Assembly (NCBI RefSeq): GCF_003945595.2
Contig: NW_024104331.1
Location: 1,360,213-1,424,212, forward strand
DNA from: Pipra filicauda
Taxonomy: Eukaryota; Chordata; Aves; Passeriformes; Pipridae
DNA: 64,000 bases
Direction: 5' to 3'
Part shown: one piece after another, positions 11,643 to 45,321 of the stretch
Numbering within the stretch: the stretch's first letter is position 1
Layout: each line of letters opens with the position of its first letter
Program-made: the position numbers and the translations under genes
Notes under the pieces: model-generated
The model's input: the letters and a program-made list of their open reading frames with translations, nothing else
Database searches by the model: none
Told to the model about the DNA's origin: nothing

Positions 11643-14457
11643 AACAGCTAATCCTGGATGGATTAACACGGCACAGGGTTGTCAGACTGTCCCACCGTGG
11701 AGATTGGTACCTTTACTGACATAATTACTTCTTGGGTCACTGCAATATTGTGTCTTTTCACTTATTTCTTGCACATTCTTCAAACTTATTATGAGTTGGA
11801 CTACTTTAAAAGCTGAGTTAAGATTCAGGTTCAAATTCCAGATTCAGTTTACTGAAAATTTAGCAAAATTTACAACAGAAACTGCCTTTGCCCTTTACCA
11901 ACACCAAAGATCCAGGTCCAAGACATATCCAGCCTTTGAAGAAATTCAGGGATGCAAACCTAAAAGAATGAAATGTACCATGGTACAGTAAAAGAATTAA
12001 ACAGAGATTGGTGGATATATGATTCTTGGAAAACAGTAGGCTACTTCCCTGCAATGGACTTAGTCACTGAACTGGGTAACAGCTCCTGATGCAGCACTTC
12101 TGTGAAACACGTCCTTGTCCTGCTGTGCTCTTTAAAGCCTTTAGCACTTGCACAGTCACAAAAGGCAATCTAAATTCTACTTGTTCAGGGGACAGGGGAG
12201 GAAATTATTTTTCATTCAGAGGAAGGCAGAGTTCAGCCTGTTGATTTCCACTGCTGTGGTGAAAAAAATGTGCGTGATGACATCAGTTTTAGGGGAGAAC
12301 TGAAACCATTTATAGGAATAAGCAAGGCTTGAATGGTATGGGGAAGTATTTGCTCAAAGAGCCAAAGGCTGACCAGAGGCAAAACTCAGCTGTTCTCACT
12401 CTAAGTGCACTTGGGTGTTTTCTCACTCCAGGGAAACTGAAGCTAAAGGCTGAACTCCTCTTGCTTTGGGGTGATTTTGCAAATCAACAAGGGCCTTGTG
12501 AAGTAAAGATTTTTCATGATTCAAGCCAGGATTAAAGGACTGGTCTTAGAAACTTTCCAGGCAAAGATTCAGCTCTGAACTGCAGCAGCACTGACTGACA
12601 AAGCACTGTGGCCATGTTGTGTGAGGCCAGAAGGTCCAGGTGTGGTGAAGAGCTGTCATGGCACAGGGTTTGAAAGGTTTAAATATGTGCAGGGTTTGGG
12701 TGGAGACCAGAGGGACATTTCCACTCCTCACCCCTCTTCATACCATTCAGTCCCAAAGGGTTTGTGGAATGTCCTTTGATCTCTGTCACGTGCTTTGTGC
12801 CCCAAAACACCAACACTCAGAGAAACTCTGCAGCTACAGGAGCTGCAGCAGCCCAGCTGTGCTGATTCCGAGGAGTGTGAGACCCCAGGGGTAATATTTT
12901 TCCCTACTAAAGACCCCCTGGAGAGGCTTTTAAAGCCAGTGATGCCAATTACCTTATTCAGAGTTGCCTGTGGGCTGCATATCTTGTGTCAACAGCATTC
13001 CCAGCCACGCTGCTCAGGGAATAATCAAATGCCACAATGTCAACATTTTGGCTTGTGTTGTGAAACATAACCCCCAGCACAGGATCAGTATGGGCAGCCT
13101 CGTGTGGAAGGAAGAGGGGCCTTGGGAGAGCATTTGAAGATGCTGTTAAAAAATCCATTATTTTCTATTTTAAAAGCCTTTTCAAATCCATCTGCAGACC
13201 CCCTGCCACAGGGTCTGGCCATGTCCAGACTGTAATACATGTATCATCTTGGTGGAGGGGAGATGGTAACTGAGGTGCAGAGAGTCTAGGAATGGGTTTT
13301 TAGAATGTCTGTAGGTTCCTAAAGATGCAAAGTGTCCCAGATTTGGGACATCCATCTCTCCCTCAGGAACCTTGAACACCTTCAAGGCTACATTGCCTCT
13401 GACTGCACAGAAGGGCTGTGTATGGCAGGAATGATTCCAGCCCCATCCCATCCTGCCTGTTCCACCCTTCCCAGCAGCAGCTGGGATGGTCAGGGATCCC
13501 GGGCAGGAGGGAGGCTCTGAGCCGTGTCCCGAGGAGGTGACTGACTCCAATATTCCCGATTTCCTGCTCTCACCATGGCTTAGTCAATGTTTATCTTTTA
13601 GGCCTTGATCTTCTAAGCAGAAGGACATTGGTTCTTGTCTCATGAGTCACCTCTTCAGTTTTACAGGAAGATCAACCCTTCTAAAACTGTTTCTCTCCAG
13701 AAAATCTTGGAAAGAGGTGTTGACGTTGTTGAACTTTATTGGAGCTGCACAAGGAATGTGTCATCCATCCCTCATCAACCTGTGCTGACCTCACTGCCTT
13801 CAGCTTCCCTGCTGTTCAGAACCAAGCTGATGCCCTTGTTTGTGTCAAACAGCTGCTCCAGGACCTCGTTATCTCTGTCTCCTGCGTACGAACATATTCA
13901 GATTAAACAGCAGGATTTCAACACTGTTTCAAAGGTCATCCCATGCCAGCCACCTGTGCCCAGCAACACGCTGTTCCTCAGCTATCCTGGCTTTCCCAGA
14001 TAACAGTTCTGATAGCTGCAGATAATAACCATGGGAGTGCCCTGCCACGAAGCCCGTGGGTATGGCCAGGCAGATGTCCCGGCGATGACAGGGGAGCGTG
14101 GCAGTCCCAGTTGTCCCAGGGACATCAGAGTGGCAGGTGGCAGCTGCAACCCCAGAGCAAAGCAGTGCTCTTTGTCTTCCCAGCTAAATCTGGGAGCTGT
14201 CACTCCCTCCCTCCCAGGCCAGCAGCCCTGCTCAAAGCTAGCAGGGATCCTTGCCCCGGGGATGAACGAGCTGCGGGCTGAGGCTCCTGTTCTCCCTCCC
14301 TCCCTGCTCCTTATTTCAGCGTTGGAATGTGCCCTCCCTGCTTGAACACTATGGAAAAGTCACTGATGGTTTTATAACAAGTCCTCTGAGGAAAATCTTA
14401 ACTCAAGGGACAAATGAAAGCTCCAAATTCTGGAGGCAGAATGAAGCAGAGTTCATA

Positions 14458-14765
14458 GAGTCACAGAATATGCTGAGCTGGAAGGGACCCACAAGGATCA
14501 TCCAGTCCTACCCCTGGCCCTGCACAGACACCCCAACAATCCCACCCTGGCCCTCAGAGCGTTGTCCAAACACTCCTGGAGCTCTGGCAGCCTTGGGGCT
14601 GTGCCCACTGCCCTGGGGAACCTGGGCAGTGCCCAACCACCCTCTGGGGGAAGAACCTTTCCCTGAGATCCACCCTGACCCTGCCCTGACACAGCTCCAG
14701 CCGTTCCCTGGGTCCTGTCACTGGTCACCAAGGACAAGGGATCAGTGCCTGCTCCTCTCTATAAA
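14458..14765 (-). mobile_element. CR1 3' fragment, divergent subfamily
   Basis: Reverse-complement CR1 of another subfamily: gagtcacagaatatgctgag, ctggaagggacccacaagga, tcatccagtcctacccctgg, then the ctccagccgttccctgggtc and ctgtcactggtcacc section. Clearly different from the copies at 2009 and 5246. Confidence 0.88.
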
Positions 14766-17621
14766 TGTATCTACATAAAATAGATTTTTTGTCTTAGTTC
14801 TGGCCTGCCAGCACTGCTGTCAGTGATGGGGCAGTGGTGCAGCAGGACTGCAGCAGCTGGATCTCAGTGCTGAGCAGTGGCCTCATACTGCAGAGCATTT
14901 AAAATGTCCATGTGTATCTCCTTTCTCTTCAGTCCGAGATAATGAGAGCTGTGAGACATGATTATTAGATGTCTTTGCAAGAAAAAGGTGAAAAAAGTGG
15001 TCAGCCTTCATATGAGGAGAGCATAAGACTCTTCTTAAAGCATATAACAGTGTTGATGTGACAAAGATGAATGAAATTATTAATATTAAGTAGAATAAAC
15101 AAATAACTACCCATTACTTCTCATAATATAAAATTCAGGAAAGCACTCGAATGGCCATGGAACTGTCCAAAACCAATGGAAGAATAATGTTCTTTCCCTC
15201 TGACAGCTCAGCTCATACCAAAGCACATTCAGGCCTGCCTGCCCAGTTGTTCCTGTTTGTTGCTTTCTTAGGAATGTCTGAAACACAGCCACCAAATAAC
15301 CTTCCCACCTGGAAGTCCCTGTAGTTCTAATGCTGATCCTGGGTTTCTTCTTTGGCTGGTGAAGCAAACAAGGTTCTTAGAAATGGATCCTACTGATCTG
15401 GGCAGGGTGACTCAACCTGGGCCAGATTTGATGGGAGAGTTCATTTCCATAAGGCCTCTGACACCACAAAAAAATATCTCCTGCCTCTCACCTTGCTGGG
15501 AAGGGTTTATCCTGAGTGCTGGAATTGCAAGATCATCTCAAATAAATGGAAAACCAGCACTCTGTTCTGTGACCCCAAACTCTCAGACACCACCATGGAC
15601 AGCTGGATACCCAAACTCACCCTCCACTGGGGCACCAAGGCTTCATTTGCCTGTAAAAAGGGAAGTAAAACAGTCACAGCTGACCAAAACATAAGAGCTG
15701 CTGTAGCTCCTGGTCTAATTATACACTGACAAGATTTGCCTGGAGTTGCCATTCGCTAAAGAGATGCCAAAGTCAATAACTTCACTCTCTTACACAGCAG
15801 TGGCAAGGTTAACCCCAGGGAAATCCCTGGAGGGGGTTAAAATACTCATCATTCAGTTCAGGTGCTTTGTGAGCCTCTATCCTAAAAGAGCAGAGGATAA
15901 TCCAACCCTGTGGATTTTGGAGGCACCTGCCTTCCCTTCCATCCTTTGGCAAAGGCAATAATTGGCCTGATTCAGAGGGAGTTTGGGAGTCCTTGGCACT
16001 GCAGTGACCACGCAGGGGCTCCCCATTGTCCCGGGGAGGGCAGGGCACGAGGCTAAATTTGACTCCAGGATGGGCACTCCAACATGGGGAACATTCTTTT
16101 GGGGAGAGTCATTCTTAGTGTCATCACCAGGGAGAAGGGAAGCCTCCTTTGTCCTCTCTCTTGCCTGAGGACAGGAGCTCTCAGCAGAGTCTTCACTGGG
16201 TGAGTTTGGTTTATCTGTAAATAAGCTGCTGTTTGTTGTGAGATTTTATAAGATCTTCAGAGCAGCATCAGTTATTTTTTTTTTTTCATGACAGCTTTGT
16301 CTGACTTGCACTTCAGAAATAGACTGTGCTTTGTCATTGTGTCTGCTTTAAAGTATAATTGCTGTTTTTCTGTTCTGTTTTTCTGTTCTGTTTAGAAAAT
16401 AATACATGCTTGAATTGAAAAGTGTAGGTTGTAGCAGATCAGAACTCTGTATCTTTGCACAAACACCAGATTATAAAGCACTGAAATTTGTCCAGGGAAA
16501 AATAAAAATTATATAGTAAAAATTAATCTGGATCAGTAATTATTTGTGAACATGGACACAAAGATCTGATGCCCAGGATGACAGGAGTCATTCTGCAGCT
16601 GAATCAGTCCTGAAGAGACCAGTATTTCATGCAATCACAGAGATATTTTCCCATAAAAGCCTGTTTTATTTTCTCTTTCTTACCCAACATTTCTTTGTTC
16701 CTTCCAAAGTTAACATCTACTAAGGAAATATTATCATGTTAATTCCTTATTTTCATGTTGGGATATTTTGCATTTACCAGGACAATTGTGCTTTTCCATG
16801 GGCTTTTTATAAATTTATTTACATCAACAGAAAATTGTACAAGTGAACAAAATAGCATGAAAAAATTGTCCTGGCGAAAGCTGAGGGGTCTGTATTTTTT
16901 CATAGAGCTCGGATTAGAAAGCAGTAAAGCTAAAATCCAAGAGGAAAATTTGCCAAGGGAAAATTTCAGTCATGGAACATGAGCTAGGGAAAGATTTACA
17001 AGTATGTTTGAGCAAATTTTATTCGGCAACAATTGCATTTGCAAAGCTGCTTTCACAAAGTAACCCGAGCTCTCAGAACTTGTAAATGTGCACAGTTTAA
17101 GGCTTGTGCTGTGTGGGTTTGAATTAAATGAGGGGAGAGGGAGATAAGGAGGGACAGACTTTTAAAATTTAGTTTAGTTTAATGCCCACCCATTAGTCAG
17201 AGCCTGAAAGCAGCGAGCTGTGGATTCCCAGAGCAGGGGCTGCGGCAGAGCCGGGGATGGAGGGGAGCCAAGAGTGCCAGGGTTTGCTCCAGTGTTTGCT
17301 CCCAGGTTTCACCTGTCGGAGCAGGATCTCCCTGGGAAGCTCCTCTGGTCACTCTTTGGGAAAATCCTGCTGCTTGCTGAGCAAGTCCTTTCAGGCTCAC
17401 ATTCTGAAGGATGCTGTTTTCCCCGTGCTTTATCAACCTTTCTCTAAGGGCTAAGAAGTGATGACTGATCTCTCAGGATGCAACCAAAGGACTGGATAAA
17501 GCATTATCCTCCCAAAGTACTGGACTGTAACTGTTCCTGTCACCAGCCTGGGAATAGGGAATTGCAGGTGGGAACAGTGCAAAGGAGTGCTCTGTCTCAG
17601 CAGCTGGAACTGGCTGAGCAT

Positions 17622-17716
17622 CCTGGGCTAGTGGAAGGTGTCCCTGCCCATGGCAGGGGGGTGGAATGAGATGGGCTTTAAGGTCCCTTCCAGCCCAAAC
17701 CATTCCATGATTCCTG
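17622..17716 (+). mobile_element. Short CR1 3' end
   Basis: Forward-oriented CR1 end: ctagtggaaggtgtccctgc, ccatggcagg, then tttaaggtcccttccagccc and aaaccattccatgattcc, which approaches the CR1 terminal octamer. Confidence 0.85.
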
Positions 17717-18332
17717 CACAGCAGCCTGTGTGCTTGGCTCAGCAGCACTGCCTTATCTAATCCCTGGCACATCCAGGTAGGGGCAGGTGTGATCACAGCC
17801 TGGGGGTCACAGGCTCTTTGCCATCACAGCTACCCCTGCAATATAGTTTCCAGCCTGAAAATCTGCTTATTTCCTAAACTTTTCTTCCACATCTCACTAT
17901 CTGATGTTCCATATCTTATTTTATCCCTAATCTTCCATGTCCCTCTGGTCTCCCTCTCACAGTGCTCATTTGCCTGCCTGCTATATTGGGGCTCTGATCT
18001 AATGGAACTCCCTGGGAGAATATCCACCAGATTTAGAGCACAGGATCAGTCCTGGGGAAACAAATCCATCCACAAGGTGCTGCCTACTGACTGTTCTGTT
18101 ACAGGACTTCATTTCTTCATCTGATTCCATTTTTCACAGAAGCACAAACCCCTCTCACAGTGTGAAAGTCAGCAAATGGTGTCATGTGAACCTTCACTCA
18201 CAGCCCCTGAACATCAAAGCAGAGCAAGGACTTAATTATAACTCTGGGATATTCTGTTGAGGTGTCTTATTTGAAAAACCACTTTATGTTTTATTCTATT
18301 CCAGCTAAAAAGTTCATTTCTGACTTCCCAAC

Positions 18333-41238
<22,906 letters not shown>

Positions 41239-42529
41239 ATTAGTTAATTATGTCCCCTTGAATTTAGAAGGAATTTAACTCCTTTCAGTGTCTCTGCCCT
41301 AAAATTCAGGCTCGTGTCTCTATGTTTATTTTAGAAATATTTCAGTGTTTTTATTTTGGTAGTTGAACTCTGTGTGGGAAATACCAGAGGATTCACACGT
41401 GAGAACCAGGTTTTTGGTGGAGGTTTTTTGTATTAAATCACTATGTGTTATGGATTTTCTTGTAGCTGACAAATGCTAATGTGTGTGTCATTAAACTTCA
41501 ACCCTTGGTGACATCTCAGCACTGCTGTTGAGTATATCCATGATGAAATCAGTCAGTGTGTGTGTGGGAAGTCAGGACACACTCCACACATAAAACCAGC
41601 CTTATTCCCTAGCACTACTTCATCCTTGCTACTCAGGGATTCTATCCTGTAAATGTAACTATAAAACTGGCTCTTTGTGTGTGAATTTTCTTTAAAACTT
41701 ACTAAAAGGGAGGTTGAGAATTTCTAAGAAGAAGTTCAGTGTTGGTTTTCTATTTAAATAGAAGAATTACTGACAGGTATGAACTCAGAGAGGTCACCCA
41801 CCCCTGGGATACAGGCTCTGTTTGAATTAAGCAATATAACTGCAAGACACATAATCTACTGAATGCCTTCCAAAATCAACAGTCACACCTGCACAGACAG
41901 CAAGGAATATCATTTGAGGGCTGTAATGAGTGAGAATTCCTGGTGCAGCTGGTGAGAAGAAAAAATAACACATCGTGTTCACTTCCTGCATTCACTCTCC
42001 AAGCAATGTTCCATGTTTTATTTTACCTTTTGTCTTCTATGTTCGCAGTGCTTGTTGAAAAACAGCAATAATAAACTGAATTTAATTCAGATTTAGATGC
42101 ACATTACTGACATCTACTGGATAGAGTCATAACTGATGTCCCACTCTAACATGATTTTCCCTGATCTCAAGCAATTGGAGACCCACAATTTTGGAAGAAA
42201 TAGCTGTGGATTTTATTAATTCACTATTTGCCATTTAAGGTTCAAGTGAATATTGTGATAATTAGGAAGTTCCTGCAGTGCAACAGTAATTACCTCAGCC
42301 TATCGTAAAGTATGGCATTTTATCTGAAGAATTCCATTCAAAACACAGTAAAATGTATAAAAGAGAGAAGCTGTGAACTAAAAAAATACAAATGAAGCTA
42401 TGCACCACTTTACAACAATCATGGCTAATTAGAAGTGGGGTCAGTGACCCACAACACCCCAAACGTCAAGGTGAGGCTTTCCACAGAGCAGAACGAACTA
42501 GAGGTTATGATCATTAAGAACAAATAAAT
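41239..42529 (+). other. MYOM3 3' UTR and spacer to FABP10A
   Basis: The MYOM3 3' UTR begins here. An ATTAAA at 41490-41495 is the best nearby polyadenylation signal candidate; an AATAAA also occurs near 42070. No open frame of interest. The stretch is AT-rich and runs into the FABP10A promoter. Confidence 0.55.
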
Positions 42530-42606
42530 GATTAATAATTGTCATTTCCCAGTTAATAATTAGCCACCTGACAATTTGGGCTGGCCTGTCCCCTTCCATA
42601 AATAGC
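42530..42606 (+). promoter_or_regulatory. FABP10A proximal promoter: HNF1-type sites and TATA-like box
   Basis: GTTAATAATTAGC at 42552-42564 matches the HNF1 consensus GTTAATNATTAAC with one mismatch. A weaker relative, ATTAATAATTGTC, sits 21 bases upstream (42531-42543). A TATA-like CATAAATAG at 42598-42606 lies about 40 bases before the ATG, leaving a very short 5' UTR. HNF1 sites are typical of liver promoters, which fits the hepatic expression known for this protein; binding is inferred. Confidence 0.6.
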
Positions 42607-42646
42607 ACCCCAGTGAGCAGGGAGAGCCCTCGCCCCGTGTCACACG

Positions 42647-45276
42647 ATGGCCTTCGCTGGGACCTGGCAGGTCTACGCTCAGGAGAACCTCGAGCCCTTT
42701 CTCAAAGCTCTGGGTAAGTGCCTGGTTCCTCCTGACATCATTTGCACCACACATTTTGCATCACAGCTTTCGGGGGGTTTTGACTTTTTTTCCCCCACTG
42801 CCTGGTTAAGACTGTTATATCTAATTTGGACATGAAAAGAAGCTGAGAATCATCAAAATTGATGTAGAAGGGCTACAGATAACAGTCAAATTCCTATTTT
42901 GATGTTAGGTGAGTTCCTCAAGAAAGAAGAGCTATGCTAGAGATGAACTTGTGTTTATTAACATATAACTTTATAAATACATTTAACTAGAAATAAGCTG
43001 TTGATGACGTGTTCAGCTGCCCAAAGTGCTACTGGTGCTCAGGCCCTTTCTGCAGTTAATCACCAGTGATTAACTTATGTGATAGCTGGTCAGGAATTGT
43101 GTGTGATTACCATGTGTGAAGCTGGTTAGTGATCTGTGAGTGATTAACGTGTCAGTAATCTGTGAGGAATCCACTCATGGTTATGATTGAAAGGTGCTAC
43201 TTCAACAAAAATGCACTTACCTTCTTGACAATCCCAAAAAAACCTTCCCGTTGGTGTTTTTAAGAGGATGTAAGGGATATTCAGGAGAGTAAAATTCAGT
43301 TCCAGTAAAGAGCCCAGTCTGACAGTATGGTGCCTGAACCAGCCCCTCTCCTGTTAACTGTGACACCCTCAAATCACACCAGGGAACCCCAGTAAGGGAG
43401 TCTGAGGTACTCACACTGTTGCAGCTCTGTCTAGGCAGATCCACCTCCAATCTCCCTGGGAAAACAACAATACACACAGTTTTTGTCACTGAGAAATGTC
43501 CTCATGTAGCCAGATGTTACTGACAGAAACAACGCATATTCTGACACACCATCAACAAACACAGTGTCAAAATCTATCCAGACTAGAAGGAATGGAGCCA
43601 AATGCCCACAGGGGAGTGAGGAATCCACAACAGGATTTGTTTTTTAACTTAGACATCACTTTCTATGATTGGTTTGTACCTTTTGTGCCTTTACTGGAGA
43701 AAAGAATTGGCTGTTTCCTATCAACACAACCGCTCCATAACGGAAAAAGTCCCGTTTTGCCTGTTTTTACAGGGTTGCCAGATGACATCATCAAAGTGGC
43801 CAAAGACATTAAGCCTGTCGTGGAAATACAGCAAAAAGGAAATGACTTTGTTGTGACATCAAAAACACCCAAGCAATCTGTAACTAACTCCTTCACCCTG
43901 GGCAAAGAGGCCGACATCACCACCATGGATGGCAGGAAGCTGAAGGTAATGGATTCAGGAATGGGGCTCCTCTTTCTTCACCCCTGTGCTTCAGTTTCTG
44001 CAAACATTTCTATCCCTTCAACCAGCAGAAATGTGTCTTCTAAAACTGCCATTCCAATGCCCTGGTCTCCCGTTTAAATCAGCAGATGTGAATAGGGAAC
44101 ATCAGTATGGTTTGTTTTCTATTTGCTAGTCCTGTACTGATTCTAATCGAGTTCCAAAATCTGTGTTCCAACAGTGCACTGTGAACTTGGTCAACGGGAA
44201 GCTTGTGTGCAAATCAGATAAATTCTCTCACGAGCAAGAAGTTAAAGGAAATGAAATGGTGGAGGTAAGTGTTAGAAAATAACACAATTAAGAACATTGA
44301 GGAAAATGCTGATGGAAAACAGGTTGATTAGCTCTTAGTGTAGGCTCAAAATCCTGGCCCCAAAATCACATTACTTGCAGAATTCCTACACGTGCAAGTA
44401 CAGAATTTAAACATATCAAACCAACCAGATAGTGGAAAACACTATTAGTATTCTTTATTATTCATTTTTCTTATTAAGCCCAATGCAGATGATTCTCCTT
44501 TAGATATTGCTCATATATTTAACACATCCTGCTCAACAAATCCCTTTATTAATTACTACCATGGGGCCAACTCCAGGCACTGAAGTGTGAAGGGTTTTAG
44601 CTGCTGAGCTGCAGGAAGGCTCCTTATAAATTCCCTGGATTACCACAGCAGTGTGTCCCCCCAGCTCTGGCTCCAGCAGCACCTCTGAAAGGACAGTAAG
44701 GGCTGAGTCAAACCTGAACATTCACAGTGCCCTCGTTCCACCTCAATTCTTCAAAGTTCTTCAGCTCTAAATTATTTAGTGCTGACAAAGAGCTTTGCTC
44801 TACAGTGAAGCTCGTTGGGCTTCTATGAAGTGTCCCCTTACGTAAAGATGGATCCAAGGAGCACAACTAATTCCATAAAAGTTATATGGTTTGGACACAC
44901 AATTTCCTCAGGTCTTAGAGGGTATAAGGTCCAAAGGAATATAATAACATCTGAGTTAGAAAACTACTTTTCTAACATTAAGTAAGCAAGATAGCAATAG
45001 AATGGGGTTGATGAAGGCATTTATATTTAGATTTTCTGTCTTCAGGTCTGGTACTGTAAACATTTTTCCCTGGTATGAATGTTATATTTATAGGCAGGTG
45101 TTGTGACTGTATTTTCCTGTGGACTAAGATGGATTTATACATGAATTACAGAAATGTCACTTAGCTACAAATAGATTTCCTAAAGTCTAAGTGAAAAACA
45201 AATTATGTATATTTGTCTTCTACAGACTATAACATCTGGTGGAGTAACACTGGTCAGAAGAAGCAAGAAAGTTTAA
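42647..45276 (+). CDS. FABP10A: Liver basic fatty acid / bile acid-binding protein (4 exons)
   Basis: Exons 42647-42713, 43773-43945, 44175-44264 and 45226-45276 join in phase to 126 codons, the exact family length, with the canonical four-exon FABP layout. The protein is a 10-strand beta-barrel carrier that binds bile acids and fatty acids in liver cytosol. The sequence follows chicken L-BABP closely: [14 protein letters not shown] at the start, [49 protein letters not shown] and TLVRRSKKV at the end. There is an unusual cysteine in [10 protein letters not shown] where I recall Thr in chicken. The start has A at -3 and G at +4. Its position between MYOM3 and SRSF10 has no counterpart in placental mammals, which lack the gene. 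No defect is visible. Confidence 0.96.
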
Positions 45277-45315
45277 AGACAGACCATCTCTTTTGTGATA
45301 TCTCTACATACCTAA

Positions 45316-45321
45316 AATAAA
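45316..45321 (+). terminator. Polyadenylation signal of FABP10A
   Basis: A canonical AATAAA lies 40 bases after the stop codon, followed by tgtgatctttgtt, a plausible downstream GU-rich element. Confidence 0.8.

Larger units (their letters stand above)
11643..18304. other. Spacer between IL22RA1 and MYOM3
   Basis: No protein family is recognised in about 6.6 kb. It contains a CR1 fragment of a different type at 14458-14765, a plus-strand CR1 end near 17622-17716, and an imperfect ctgttctgttttt doublet near 16365-16395. The MYOM3 promoter and at least one noncoding first exon should be somewhere here, because the ATG exon begins at an acceptor (tctattccag ending 18304). I cannot place that first exon. 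An open frame at 15493-15729 has no recognisable similarity. Confidence 0.6.

Noticed and set aside
15359..15729. Two overlapping open frames in the IL22RA1-MYOM3 spacer
   Set aside because: No homology recognised, no splice or promoter context, and length is within chance for this composition.
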